Below, in pieces: positions 16,181 to 25,435 of a DNA stretch of 64,000 nt. The notes beneath the pieces were generated by a model that saw only the letters and a program-made list of their open reading frames with translations, had not been told where the DNA came from and searched no databases. This DNA is from Thermococcus sp. Its GTDB lineage: Archaea; Methanobacteriota_B; Thermococci; Thermococcales; Thermococcaceae. Position numbers and translations under genes: made by a program. Each line of letters begins with the position of its first letter. Position 1 is the stretch's first letter. The stretch is taken from positions 62,001-126,000 of the forward strand of contig JALTBN010000027.1 of assembly GCA_027075325.1 (NCBI GenBank), read 5' to 3'.

Positions 16181-17425
16181 TTAATAAGCTTGCCTCCCCT
16201 CATCTTCAACCGGGCGCTTCTTCAGGCCCCGTATCCTAGTGTATGCATTAGCCGAGTTCACGCTGTGGAAGTGCCCGGAGTGAACCCTTTCCCAGCCGAT
16301 CAAGCTCCCGTCGGGATCGAATATCCAGGCCTCCCTCCAGTTCTTTCCGCCTTCAACCTCTATCCTCCCGAGAACACCCAGTCTTTCCGCCTCCGAACCA
16401 CTCAGCCCTATCCCGTAGACCTCCACCGGGCCGATGGCCTCGTAGACCGTTGGGATAACTCCCCCGTCAGCTACTGGCCTTCCAACTATCGCCCTTGCAA
16501 CCAGCCGGGCGTAGTGCCCAGCCACGAAGCCGAGGGGCCTGTAAACGAACTCCCCTGTCACAAAGTCCATGCTCATGGCACAGTCCCCGAGGGCGTAAAC
16601 TCCGGGGAAGCGGGTTCTTCCAGCTTCATCGATTTCGATCGGCTTTTCGTCTTTCCTCAGGAGGTTTGAGTTGGGCCTGACTCCTGTGGCCATTACGACG
16701 GCTTTAACCTCGAACTCCTCTCCACCCTTCAGTCTAACGCCCTCAACCCGTCCGTTGCCCTTCACCCCCTCAACGAGCGACGAGGTGAGGACTTCAATTC
16801 CCATCTCCCGGAGGCGCTCCTCCAAGAATTCCGCAAGGGGTGTCTCGACGAGGTTGGGGAGAACCCTCTTCCTCGCCTCCACCACGGTAACGCCGTGCCC
16901 GAGCTTCCTCAAAGCCACGGCCGCGGTGAGTCCAACCAGACCGGCCCCGATGACGACCGTTTTGCTCCCTCCTGGCAAAGACCTCAGGAACTCGATGTCT
17001 TTGCTCCCGTGAAAGGTGACCACGCCCTTTAGACCAACCCCCGGAATCGGCGGCACAAAGGGCCTTCCCCCCGTCGCGATCACGAGGTTGCCGTATTCAA
17101 TCTCCGAAGTTTTTCCATTGACCCTCACTCCCACGGTTTTCTTCTTAGGGTCTAACGAGACTGCCTCAGCCCCAGCGAGAGCCCCAACCCCCATCCCGGA
17201 GAGCCTCTTAGACAGCCCGAGAATAATCCTCCCGAAGGGGGCCTTTGAACTCAAAAACTCCGCCAGCCTGTGCCTCGAATATGCCGGCCACTCCTTCGCG
17301 ATGATGGTTATCTTTTTCGGCGGGAACCCCTCCCTGATGAGGTTCATGGCGGTGTAAACTCCTCCAATACCGCCGCCGACGATGACCACTCGGCCATTGG
17401 GAGTATCACCGGACACTTTACACAA
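16181..17425 (-). CDS. FAD/NAD(P)-dependent oxidoreductase of the tungsten operon
   Basis: A 414-residue flavoprotein of the pyridine-nucleotide-disulfide oxidoreductase class: GGGIGGVYTAMNL at the N-terminus binds FAD, VVIGAGLVGLTAAVALRKLG near residue 150 binds NAD(P), and GVYALGDCA is the second FAD motif. There is no redox-active CxxxxC. It overlaps the preceding ferredoxin gene by eight bases and probably exchanges electrons between NAD(P)H and the ferredoxin subunits. The start is unclear: TTG 17425 or GTG 17416; neither has ideal spacing. Confidence 0.85.
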   Translation of the reverse strand: MCKVSGDTPNGRVVIVGGGIGGVYTAMNLIREGFPPKKITIIAKEWPAYSRHRLAEFLSSKAPFGRIILGLSKRLSGMGVGALAGAEAVSLDPKKKTVGVRVNGKTSEIEYGNLVIATGGRPFVPPIPGVGLKGVVTFHGSKDIEFLRSLPGGSKTVVIGAGLVGLTAAVALRKLGHGVTVVEARKRVLPNLVETPLAEFLEERLREMGIEVLTSSLVEGVKGNGRVEGVRLKGGEEFEVKAVVMATGVRPNSNLLRKDEKPIEIDEAGRTRFPGVYALGDCAMSMDFVTGEFVYRPLGFVAGHYARLVARAIVGRPVADGGVIPTVYEAIGPVEVYGIGLSGSEAERLGVLGRIEVEGGKNWREAWIFDPDGSLIGWERVHSGHFHSVNSANAYTRIRGLKKRPVEDEGRQAY

Positions 17426-17867
17426 GCCCCCTTATTGAGAGAAGCTCCCTGACCGGCTTCCTCTCCCTCGCGAGGCTTTTATCAGGAGTTCCCCCGTAGA
17501 GGAGTGCCCCCTCCTTGCACGCTTCGACGCACTTCGGTTCTCCGTTGCAGAGGTCGCACTTCACCATCTCACCTGTCGGGCCCAGGAAGACCGCCCCGAA
17601 GGGACAGACGGCTATGCAGGCCTTGCATGAGGTGCATAGCTCCTTAGCGAGGAAGACCGTTCCGTCTTCTTTGACCCAGAGCGCCCCGAAGTTGCAGGCC
17701 TCAAGGCAGGGAGCAGGACTGCAGTGCCTGCAGACTACGATGTCCCAGCCGTCCGGGGTTTCCGGTACCCTTATCGCCGGCTCCTCCATCGGGCACGCTT
17801 CCACGCAGTCGCCGCAGCCGGTGCACCTCTCCGGGAGGACGTGAAGGAGATGCTCCCTTCCGCTCAC
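17418..17867 (-). CDS. Four-cluster ferredoxin subunit (second)
   Basis: A 149-residue protein with four Cys quartets: CTGCGDCVEACP, CRHCSPAPCLEACN, CTSCKACIAVCP and CDLCNGEPKCVEACK, enough for four [4Fe-4S] clusters. Architecture resembles the small subunits that accompany some tungsten oxidoreductases in Pyrococcus. The GTG start overlaps the stop of the preceding ferredoxin gene (CTGTGA), so translation is coupled. It likely relays electrons between the oxidoreductase and the flavoprotein. Confidence 0.88.
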   Translation of the reverse strand: MSGREHLLHVLPERCTGCGDCVEACPMEEPAIRVPETPDGWDIVVCRHCSPAPCLEACNFGALWVKEDGTVFLAKELCTSCKACIAVCPFGAVFLGPTGEMVKCDLCNGEPKCVEACKEGALLYGGTPDKSLARERKPVRELLSIRGLV

Positions 17868-18418
17868 AGCTCAAGCCCCTCGTTCCTCTTCCATATCCCC
17901 CTCAGGAAGCTCTCGGCTTCCTCTGCCTTCTTCCGCCTGTAGGGCGACTCCTTTCCGCCGTATATCCCATATGCTACTCCCTTTGCCTTAGCCCTCTTCA
18001 GCTCCCCCGATACCTTCTCCTCGGGGCCGAAGATTATGGCATCGTGCGGACAGACCTCGACGCACTCCGGCTCGCCACCGCAGAGGTCGCACTTTATCGG
18101 CTCCGCCTCGAAGTCGAAGCTTATGGCTCCGAAGGGGCAGGCGTAGGCGCACTCCCGGCAGCCGATGCACCGGGAGTAGTCTATGACGTAGGCCCCGCTT
18201 TTGTCCCTCTTTATCGCGTTCACAGGGCAGACCCTCTCACAGGCAGCGTCGTTGCACTGGAGGCAGTAGACCTGGACTGATGTCTGCACTTCGGGCTTCG
18301 TCAGGATCGTTATCCTCGATAGGAGGGGGTTGAAGGTCCCGCCGTGCTTGTAGGAGCAGGCTAACTCGCAGAGGTGGCAGCCGGTGCAGTTCTCGTAGAT
18401 GACGCCGAGAACGAACAT
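17864..18418 (-). CDS. Four-cluster ferredoxin subunit (first)
   Basis: A 184-residue protein with Cys quartets CTGCHLCELAC, CLQCNDAACERVCP, CIGCRECAYACP and CDLCGGEPECVEVCP, for four [4Fe-4S] clusters, plus a basic C-terminal tail. The ATG at 18418 follows the oxidoreductase stop directly (GGTGATTGAATG), so the GGTGAT that serves it lies inside the upstream gene. It resembles the WorS-type electron-transfer subunit of Pyrococcus tungsten enzymes and is the likely direct partner of the catalytic subunit. Confidence 0.88.
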   Translation of the reverse strand: MFVLGVIYENCTGCHLCELACSYKHGGTFNPLLSRITILTKPEVQTSVQVYCLQCNDAACERVCPVNAIKRDKSGAYVIDYSRCIGCRECAYACPFGAISFDFEAEPIKCDLCGGEPECVEVCPHDAIIFGPEEKVSGELKRAKAKGVAYGIYGGKESPYRRKKAEEAESFLRGIWKRNEGLEL

Positions 18419-20371
18419 TCAATCACCCCCCGGATAGCTCTCAAGGGGCCAGAGGGGCGGCCCGTCCCACTCAGGGAAGTCCTTCCCCTCTATCGCGTCA
18501 GCCACATGGCCAATTCCGAGCCTTTCGAGGGTCTCGCGCTTCGGGTAAGCGGTTTTGACGTCGCAGCCCCGCCTCTCAAGGTACTCGTCCACCATCTTCC
18601 AGTGCCTCTTTATCTGCCTCCTGAACCTCTCGGTTTTGGCCAGCTCGGGCGGGAACTTGACGTCATAGTGCTTCTTTTTGATGCCCTGTCTCACGTTGAT
18701 GGCCATCTCGGTGAGGTAGATTCTGTCGGTTGCCTCTACCACGTCCCGCTCCGTGAATTCCATCCCCGTGAAGGCCTTCAGCAGCATCGCCGTCCCCTTG
18801 AACACCGGGTACTTCCAGACGAGCGGCACAGCCTGGAACCACATGTTTATCGACCCCTTGCACCGCCCGAGGGAATCCGCTAAGGTGCAGGCCCTCTCCG
18901 CCTCTATGAGCGCTCCAACGGGGTCTTTACGATAATCGGGCAGGCCAGCCTCCAGTATTCTCCTCACCGCTTCCGGGTCCATGTTGACATCGTTCTCCCA
19001 GTAGGCCCAGGAGCGCCCCCTGAGGTGGTCGGCCCCCCTCGTCGAGGTCGCGTGGGCGAGGGTGAAGATACCGTTCAGGAAGTCCACCTCGTACCAGCCC
19101 CTGTTGAGGCCCTTGACGTCGTAGGAGTAGGCGAGCGCCTCCTTACCGACAAGCTTCGCGAAGTTGCGGTAGCCTTCAGCAAGCTTGTTCCCGAAGCCCC
19201 GCCTGTAAGCCGTCATCTCGACGAGTTCTATCTGTCCCTCGGCGTCGCCCCATTCAAGGGAGACTCCATCGAGCTCTTCACCGCTTATCAGGCCCTTCTC
19301 GTGGAGGAACCTCGCCATGGCTATCGTGTCGCCGAGCGTTATGACGTCCATCCCATACTCGTCAGCTAAGTGCTCCATCCAGAGTATTGCTTCCGTGTCG
19401 GTTATCCCGTTGTTCGAGCCGAGGGCGTAGATGGACTCGAACTCGCTTGAAGTCCCGTACTCCCCGCTTTTCGGGAGGTAGTAGACGTCCTTGCACGCCA
19501 AGGGACAGGAGTAGCACTGCGTTCTTCCCACCTCGAACTCCGCGAAGTCCCTCGGTCTCAGTCCCTCCGGCAGGTCGTCCGGCCCGAGATGACTTTGGAA
19601 GTACTTCCAGCCCGGGTACCAGCTCATCATCCCGTAGTGCGTCCCGATGACCGAGTAGATCTTCCTCACGAAGTCATTCTCCTTGAAGTACTCCAAATCC
19701 TCCTTGGAGAGCTCGTAGAAGGTCTCAGGGTCGGCCGGTTCAACTCCCTTGGTTCCCCTTATGGCTATTGCCTTGAGGTTCTTGGTGGCCCACACCGCTC
19801 CGCTCCCCCTTGCCCCGGCATGGTACTTGTCCACCATCGTCGTCGCAAAGCGGACGAGGTGCTCTCCGGCCGGCCCTATTCCGGCAACACTCACATCATC
19901 GCCGTGCTCGTCCCTTAAAGCATCGACCAGCTCTCCGCTCTTCATCCCCCAGAGCTCAGACGCGTCCCTTATCTCGACCTCCCCATCTTCAATCCAGACG
20001 TAGCTCGGCTTATCCGCCCTTCCGAGGATTACTATCTGGTCGTAGCCGGCGTAGCGCATCATGGCCGAGAACTCGCCGCCGGCGTTACCGTCCCCGAGGA
20101 TTCCGGAGAGGGGCGAGATCGTGCTTATGTGGAGCCTGCTCGTCATAGGGAGTGCCGTTCCGGCAAAAGCCCCGTTTCCGAGTGCTATGACGTTCTCAAC
20201 GCTCAGTGGGTCTATCGGGCCGTCGAGCATCTCGAAGAGAATCTTCGAGTTGAAGCCCCTTCCTCCGAGGTAGAGTTTGATATCCTCCGGTTCCACGGGC
20301 CGCTTAACGGCCTTTCCCCGGCTCAGGTCGATGAAAAGAACCCGGCTTTCTTTGCCTGTTGACATTGACAT
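18419..20371 (-). CDS. Aldehyde ferredoxin oxidoreductase family tungsten enzyme, catalytic subunit
   Basis: About 650 residues, longer than classical AOR (about 605). It has the N-terminal LYLGGRGFNSKIL and GILGDGNAGGEFSAMMR pterin-binding region, CYSCPLAC plus a later Cys for one [4Fe-4S] cluster, and DSLGRC as the DxxGL(C/D)-type tungstopterin motif. Members oxidise aldehydes or related substrates to acids, or reduce aromatic acyl-CoA in BamB-type complexes. Substrate cannot be told here. I chose ATG 20371, about 30 bases after the predicted transcript start; the open frame extends to 20407. First gene of a four-gene operon. Confidence 0.88.
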   Translation of the reverse strand: MSMSTGKESRVLFIDLSRGKAVKRPVEPEDIKLYLGGRGFNSKILFEMLDGPIDPLSVENVIALGNGAFAGTALPMTSRLHISTISPLSGILGDGNAGGEFSAMMRYAGYDQIVILGRADKPSYVWIEDGEVEIRDASELWGMKSGELVDALRDEHGDDVSVAGIGPAGEHLVRFATTMVDKYHAGARGSGAVWATKNLKAIAIRGTKGVEPADPETFYELSKEDLEYFKENDFVRKIYSVIGTHYGMMSWYPGWKYFQSHLGPDDLPEGLRPRDFAEFEVGRTQCYSCPLACKDVYYLPKSGEYGTSSEFESIYALGSNNGITDTEAILWMEHLADEYGMDVITLGDTIAMARFLHEKGLISGEELDGVSLEWGDAEGQIELVEMTAYRRGFGNKLAEGYRNFAKLVGKEALAYSYDVKGLNRGWYEVDFLNGIFTLAHATSTRGADHLRGRSWAYWENDVNMDPEAVRRILEAGLPDYRKDPVGALIEAERACTLADSLGRCKGSINMWFQAVPLVWKYPVFKGTAMLLKAFTGMEFTERDVVEATDRIYLTEMAINVRQGIKKKHYDVKFPPELAKTERFRRQIKRHWKMVDEYLERRGCDVKTAYPKRETLERLGIGHVADAIEGKDFPEWDGPPLWPLESYPGGD

Positions 20372-20422
20372 TTCACACATCTCCGCAGGGTAATGTTGCA
20401 ATAGCATAAGTTAAACATTGGT

Positions 20423-20431
20423 TCATATAAA
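20423..20431 (-). promoter_or_regulatory. TATA box of the tungsten oxidoreductase operon
   Basis: TTTATATGA on the minus strand with a C-rich base before it; transcription would begin near 20403. Confidence 0.6.
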
Positions 20432-20436
20432 GGTTT

Positions 20437-20707
20437 TCAAAGAAAACACCTTAACTCCTCGCTTCTTTTTCTCCCGGTGGTCTCAATTGATCCTGCTGAG
20501 ATGCTCAATCCGGAGGGAGCAGTTTTCCTCATGGGCATCAACGAGATGAATGATGGAAGGTGGAATGGGGTGAACGGACCCAAGGCATCAAAAAGGGGAA
20601 CCTGCGCTCTTCTGGGCAGACTCACTTGTACCGCCGTTGGAACGACATCATCCATGAAGAATACCCAAAAATCTAATTCATGGAGATGGGTCCTATAATT
20701 TTGGAGG
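20437..20707. other. Intergenic stretch with no supported gene
   Basis: Both strands carry a frame of about 72 codons, but neither has a convincing start signal or recognisable family, and both look like chance. A GTG at 20477 on the plus strand has only TCTCCCG before it. A CTTTTATTTT element near 20713-20722 is probably the promoter of the next gene. Confidence 0.4.
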
Positions 20708-20748
20708 GAATCCTTTTATTTTCTCCATACGTTAGAATCTTGGTGGTT

Positions 20749-21498
20749 ATGTTGAGTAGAACCCTTAACCGTATACTGGTCCTGCTGATGCTTATTGCAC
20801 TCTTACTTTGGGGGCTTCAGAAAGCAGCTTCCAGAGGATACTTCAGCGAATTCGATGCATCTCCCGGAGATTTAAACTTCAGTGTTCATGCCGAAACTAA
20901 TGTCATCACCATTGAGTGGAAGTTGCACGGGGGAAGTATCGTTCGGTCGCTCGCTGGAGGAAGGGACGCGGTTATTCTTGTTTACCCCGGTGAAGTGGAA
21001 CAGGATGCCTCCTGGCGGGATATAGTGGATATTCCAAACGTTTCGGTAGTTCTCGGCGGGAGAAGCGTTGATGCGTTCGAAGTTCTCTACTACACGCATC
21101 GGCTCGTTGTCTCCAACGGGAGTGAAAACACAACCATCGAGGTCTTTGCAGTCCCATTCGACTTTCCCTCAACGGTTCAATCGGGGAAAATCCGACTTAA
21201 CCTTACTACCTATGACTCCTGCAACAACGTAACCGTTGACGTGATCTACTTCCACAGCACCGGAAGGGGCGGATACCGGAACCTCGTGCTGCCACTGTCC
21301 GTTGGCTTTGGTGAGAGGTTCCCTATACTCCATGGTTTCAGGTCCGAGTTTAATCTCACAGTAACGGCATCTAAAATGCCAGATTTTCTCAGCTCGGCAG
21401 TGAACGCCCACTACCTGGGCAACTGGATTGACAAACCCCATGGCTGGCTAATTGTAAAAACGGTGAACGTCACAGTTTGCCCACCCAAAACCTCTTAA
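20749..21498 (+). CDS. Membrane-anchored extracytoplasmic protein of unknown function
   Basis: About 249 residues. After MLSRTLNRI comes a hydrophobic segment (about residues 8-24) without a clear cleavage site, then a beta-rich, Asn/Thr-rich region with several N-glycosylation sequons (NVS, NGS, NTT, NLT, NVT), typical of archaeal surface proteins. No family recognised. ATG 20749 is set by TGGTGGTT upstream; the open frame to 20680 lacks a signal. It lies 32 bases before fni on the same strand but need not be functionally linked. Confidence 0.7.
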   Translation: MLSRTLNRILVLLMLIALLLWGLQKAASRGYFSEFDASPGDLNFSVHAETNVITIEWKLHGGSIVRSLAGGRDAVILVYPGEVEQDASWRDIVDIPNVSVVLGGRSVDAFEVLYYTHRLVVSNGSENTTIEVFAVPFDFPSTVQSGKIRLNLTTYDSCNNVTVDVIYFHSTGRGGYRNLVLPLSVGFGERFPILHGFRSEFNLTVTASKMPDFLSSAVNAHYLGNWIDKPHGWLIVKTVNVTVCPPKTS

Positions 21499-21530
21499 CT
21501 TCCGCTTTCCTCTCTCCTTCGGTGGTGTGA

Positions 21531-22655
21531 ATGGAGGCCCTTGACAGGGAAGAACTCACGATCATCAGGAAGTTCGAGCACATAGAGCACTGCCTCAAGA
21601 GGAACGTGCAGGCTCACGTGAGCAACGGGTTTGAGGATGTTCACTTCATCCACATGAGTTTGCCCGAGATAGACAAGGATGAGATAGACCTGAGCGTCGA
21701 GTTCCTTGGGAGGCGCTTTGATTACCCGATTTTCATAGCGGGGATGACCGGCGGGACGAAGGGTTCTCAGCTCGCGGGGAAGATAAACAGAACCTTAGCT
21801 AAAGCCGCCCAGGAGCTTAACATACCTATGGGCGTCGGCAGTCAGAGGGCGATGGTAAGGAAGCCCGAAACCTGGGAGAGCTACTACGTTAGGGACGTCG
21901 CCCCCGACGTCTTCCTCGTCGGCAACCTCGGAGCACCGCAGTTCGCCGAGACGATGCCGGAGCGCTACGGATTGGAGGAGGCCCTCAAGGCCGTAGAGAC
22001 CGTCCAGGCCGACGCTCTGGCGATACACCTCAACCCTCTCCAGGAGAGCGTCCAGCCCGAGGGGGACACGCAGTATAGGGGCGTCCTGAAGGCCCTCGCG
22101 GAGCTCAAATCGGAGTTTCCCTATCCCATCATAGCGAAAGAGACCGGTGCCGGCGTCTCCATGGAGGTCGCGGTGAGGCTCGAGAGCATAGGGATTGACG
22201 CTATCGATGTAGGCGGCCTCGGAGGTACAAGCTGGTCTGGAGTGGAGTACTATCGTGCGAAGGACGAGATGGGTAGAAACCTTGCCCTAAAGTTCTGGGA
22301 CTGGGGGATAAAGACGGCAATAAGCGTTGCGGAGGTACGCTCTTCAACCGAGCTGCCGATAATAGCCACCGGCGGGATGAGGGACGGAATAACGATGGCG
22401 AAGGCCCTCGCTATGGGAGCCACCTTCGCTGGAGTAGCGCTTCCACTGCTCAAGCCTGCGGTCAAGGGCGACGTTGAGGGCGTCGTCAAGGTTCTCAGGC
22501 GCTACATTGAGGAGATCAGGAACACCATGTTCCTCGTCGGGGCTAAGAACGTTGAGGAGCTCAGAAGGGTCCCGCTCGTGATTACTGGCTTCACGAGGGA
22601 GTGGCTGGAGCAGAGGATTGACCTCCCTGCCTACCTCAGGGGCGGCAGGTTCTGA
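21531..22655 (+). CDS. fni: Type 2 isopentenyl-diphosphate delta-isomerase
   Basis: Interconverts isopentenyl and dimethylallyl diphosphate using FMN and NADPH, the step feeding archaeal lipid synthesis. The 374-residue TIM-barrel protein shows [41 protein letters not shown] and [10 protein letters not shown], the FMN and substrate motifs of IDI-2. ATG 21531 is preceded by GGTGGTGTGA. It is followed by RNase J and the prenyl diphosphate synthase gene, a neighbourhood seen in other Thermococcus genomes. Confidence 0.95.
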   Translation: MEALDREELTIIRKFEHIEHCLKRNVQAHVSNGFEDVHFIHMSLPEIDKDEIDLSVEFLGRRFDYPIFIAGMTGGTKGSQLAGKINRTLAKAAQELNIPMGVGSQRAMVRKPETWESYYVRDVAPDVFLVGNLGAPQFAETMPERYGLEEALKAVETVQADALAIHLNPLQESVQPEGDTQYRGVLKALAELKSEFPYPIIAKETGAGVSMEVAVRLESIGIDAIDVGGLGGTSWSGVEYYRAKDEMGRNLALKFWDWGIKTAISVAEVRSSTELPIIATGGMRDGITMAKALAMGATFAGVALPLLKPAVKGDVEGVVKVLRRYIEEIRNTMFLVGAKNVEELRRVPLVITGFTREWLEQRIDLPAYLRGGRF

Positions 22656-22720
22656 CTTTCCTCTTCTCCCTTCGAAATGCACACCTTTTTAAACCCCTGG
22701 GGACAACCAAGACCAACGCA

Positions 22721-22749
22721 GCCCCACGCCTCAGGAGAGGCCTGGGGGC
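22721..22749 (+). promoter_or_regulatory. Leader hairpin before the RNase J start
   Basis: GCCTC-AGGA-GAGGC stem with an outer CCCC/GGGG stem separated by a two-by-two internal loop. It ends three bases before the AAGGAGG binding site. A TTTTTAAACC TATA element at 22686-22695 puts the hairpin in the transcript. Confidence 0.55.
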
Positions 22750-22765
22750 GTAAGGAGGAATAGGT

Positions 22766-24100
22766 ATGATCAAGGTTTACACCATAAGTGGCTACGAGGA
22801 AGTAGGCAAGAACATGACCGCCGTTGGCTATTCTGACGGCAGAAAAGAGGAGATAGTTATAATCGACATGGGCATAAGGCTCGACCGCGTTTTAATCCAC
22901 GAAGATGTGAACATCCAGCAGTTCCCGACGAAGGAGCTCCAGAAGCTCGGGGCCATTCCCGACGATTCTATTCTCAGGAACAAGAAGGTCGTCGCAATAA
23001 CCTTCACCCACGGCCACCTCGACCACATAGGTGCCATAGGGAAGCTCGCGCCCCACTACCCGGACGTGCCGGTGTACGGGACGCCGTACACTATAAAGCT
23101 CGCCAAGAGCGAGGTCAAGAGCGAGCAGTACTTCGAGGTCAAGAACCCCATGTACGAGACCCAGTTCGGCGAGATAGTCCAGGTCAGCGAAAACCTTGCG
23201 ATAGAGTTTGTCCGCTCAACCCACTCAATTCCCCAGGCGGCCATGGTGGTCGTCCACACGCCAGATGGGGCCGTCGTCCACACCGGCGACTTCAAGTTCG
23301 ACAACAACAACCCGCTCGGCGAGAAGCCCGACTACAAGCGCCTGAAGGAGCTCGGAAAGGAAGGCGTCAAGGTCCTCATACCGGAATCCACACGCGTTGC
23401 TGAGCCGACTAAAACACCAAGCGAGGCAGTGGCCCAGATGCTCCTTGAGGACTTCTTCCTCTACGAGGGCATGGAGGAGGACGGCCTAATAGCGACGACC
23501 TTCGCCAGCCACATCCCGCGCCTTCAGGAGCTCATCTGGATAGCCAACAGGATGGGCAGACAGGCAGTTTTTGTAGGCCGTTCCTTAGCGAAGTACACGG
23601 GCATAGCCAAACAGCTCGGCTTGATAAAGATGAAAGGGGCGAGAGCCGTCAGAAGCCCCAATGCCATAAAGAAAGTCATGGCAGAGGTTTCAGGCGCGAG
23701 GGAGAACTATCTCCTCGTCGTCACCGGCCATCAGGGCGAGCCGGGGGCGGTCCTCACGAGAATGGCCAACGGGGAGCTCTACGACATAGGCAAGCGTGAC
23801 ACGGTGGTCTTCTCCGCGGGGACGATACCGAACCCGCTCAACAGGGCCCAGCGCTACGTCCTCGAGACGAAGCTTAAGATGAAGGGCGTCAGGATGATAA
23901 AGGACCTTCACGTGAGCGGCCACGCCAGCAGGGAGGACCACCGCTACCTTCTGAGAATGCTCAACCCTGAGAACATCGTTCCAGCGCACGGAGAGTTCCA
24001 GATGTTAACTCACTACGCGGAGCTGGCCGAGGAAGAGGGCTACCTCATCGGCAGGGACGTCTTTGTGTCGAGAAACGGATACACGGTTGAGATACGCTGA
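22766..24100 (+). CDS. rnj: Ribonuclease J (beta-CASP, archaeal)
   Basis: A 444-residue metallo-beta-lactamase/beta-CASP nuclease; the archaeal RNase J group degrades RNA 5'-to-3'. Visible metal motifs are THGHLDHIG (HxHxDH, about residues 74-82), a later HTGDFKFD and the HVSGHAS and PAHGE segments of the beta-CASP domain. AAGGAGG lies eight bases before the ATG. The transcript carries a stable hairpin just upstream of the binding site. Located between fni and idsA, as in related genomes, though RNA decay has no evident link with isoprenoids. Confidence 0.93.
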   Translation: MIKVYTISGYEEVGKNMTAVGYSDGRKEEIVIIDMGIRLDRVLIHEDVNIQQFPTKELQKLGAIPDDSILRNKKVVAITFTHGHLDHIGAIGKLAPHYPDVPVYGTPYTIKLAKSEVKSEQYFEVKNPMYETQFGEIVQVSENLAIEFVRSTHSIPQAAMVVVHTPDGAVVHTGDFKFDNNNPLGEKPDYKRLKELGKEGVKVLIPESTRVAEPTKTPSEAVAQMLLEDFFLYEGMEEDGLIATTFASHIPRLQELIWIANRMGRQAVFVGRSLAKYTGIAKQLGLIKMKGARAVRSPNAIKKVMAEVSGARENYLLVVTGHQGEPGAVLTRMANGELYDIGKRDTVVFSAGTIPNPLNRAQRYVLETKLKMKGVRMIKDLHVSGHASREDHRYLLRMLNPENIVPAHGEFQMLTHYAELAEEEGYLIGRDVFVSRNGYTVEIR

Positions 24101-24176
24101 ACGTCGAGGGCAAAACTGATAAAGGATGTCCCCTTTCTTTTTTCAGCTTTACTTTCATCACTCACGGGGTGGTAGA

Positions 24177-25208
24177 ATGGGGAAGTACGACGAGCTGTTC
24201 ACGAGGATTAAGGAGAAAGCCAAGGACGTGGATAAAGTCATTCTGGAACTGGTGCCTGAGAAGGAGCCAAAGCGCCTCTACGAGGCATCAAGACACTATC
24301 CACTCGCGGGAGGTAAGAGGGTTCGCCCCTTCGTCGTTCTCCGGGCGGCGGAGGCCGTTGGCGGCGATCCAGAGAAGGCCCTTTACCCAGCTGCCGCCGT
24401 CGAGTTCATCCACAACTACTCCCTCGTTCACGACGACATAATGGACATGGACGAGCTCAGGCGCGGAAGGCCGACCGTCCACAAGCTCTGGGGCGTCAAC
24501 ATGGCGATCCTGGCTGGAGATCTGCTCTTCAGCAAGGCCTTCGAGGCGATAGCGAAGGCCAACGTTTCTCCGGAGAAGAAAGCGAGGATTCTGGACGTCC
24601 TCGTCAGGACCTCCAACATGCTCTGCGAGGGGCAGGCCCTCGACATAGAGTTTGAGACAAAGGAAGAGGTCAGCGTTGACGAGTACCTCAGGATGATAAG
24701 CGGCAAGACGGGGGCGCTCTTCCAGGGTTCGGCCGAGATAGGGGCAATAGTCGGAACCGATAACGGGGAGTATATCCAGGCCCTCTCGAAGTGGGGTATG
24801 AACGTGGGCATAGCCTTCCAGATATGGGACGACGTGCTCGACCTCATAGCGGATGAGGAGAAGCTCGGAAAGCCCGTCGGCAGCGACATAAGGAAGGGCA
24901 AGAAGACCCTCATAGTGAGCCACTTCTTCGACCACGCGAGCGAGGAGGACAAGGCCGAGTTCATGAAGGTCTTCGGTAAATACGCCGGCGATGCAAAGGG
25001 CGACGCGCTCATACACGACGAGAGGGTCAAGGAGGAGGTGGCGAAGGCCATCGAACTCCTTAGAAAGTATGGCAGCATTGACTACGCGGCCGAGTACGCC
25101 AAGAACCTCATCAGAGAGGCCAACGAGGCCCTCAAAGTCCTCCCAGAGACCGAGGCGAGGAAGGATTTAGAGCTCCTTGCAGAGTTTCTTGTTGAGAGGG
25201 AGTTCTGA
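24177..25208 (+). CDS. idsA: Short-chain prenyl diphosphate synthase (farnesyl/geranylgeranyl)
   Basis: Condenses isopentenyl diphosphate with allylic diphosphates to make the C15/C20 chains of archaeal lipids. The 343-residue all-helical protein has GGKRVRPF, the first aspartate-rich motif HDDIMDMD and the second WDDVLD. ATG 24177 follows GGGTGGTAGA; an open frame extends back to 24126 without a signal. The residue just before the first Asp motif region (YSLVHDD) fits an enzyme making C20 as well as C15 products, as shown for Thermococcus kodakarensis. Confidence 0.93.
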   Translation: MGKYDELFTRIKEKAKDVDKVILELVPEKEPKRLYEASRHYPLAGGKRVRPFVVLRAAEAVGGDPEKALYPAAAVEFIHNYSLVHDDIMDMDELRRGRPTVHKLWGVNMAILAGDLLFSKAFEAIAKANVSPEKKARILDVLVRTSNMLCEGQALDIEFETKEEVSVDEYLRMISGKTGALFQGSAEIGAIVGTDNGEYIQALSKWGMNVGIAFQIWDDVLDLIADEEKLGKPVGSDIRKGKKTLIVSHFFDHASEEDKAEFMKVFGKYAGDAKGDALIHDERVKEEVAKAIELLRKYGSIDYAAEYAKNLIREANEALKVLPETEARKDLELLAEFLVEREF

Positions 25209-25435
25209 GCCTCACCCCTCTTTTTCCGCCAGAACCCATCCCACAATTAACACAGGGTATATAATCTAACGGGATTACCCCACGGTTTTTTACTCAATGT
25301 TATTCGTCCCAGAAAACCATGATTTAAATGATATTAAAATTATTTATTATCACTTTATTTTAGATCTATCTAAGAGTAAAGTTTATAAGCGTACCTAATA
25401 TAAGTTGTAGTGCAAAATTAAGAGGAGGGATAAAC

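Noticed and set aside
20437..20698. Two opposed frames of about 72 codons before the 20749 gene
   Set aside because: Neither has a convincing start signal or any family likeness. I left the stretch as unassigned.
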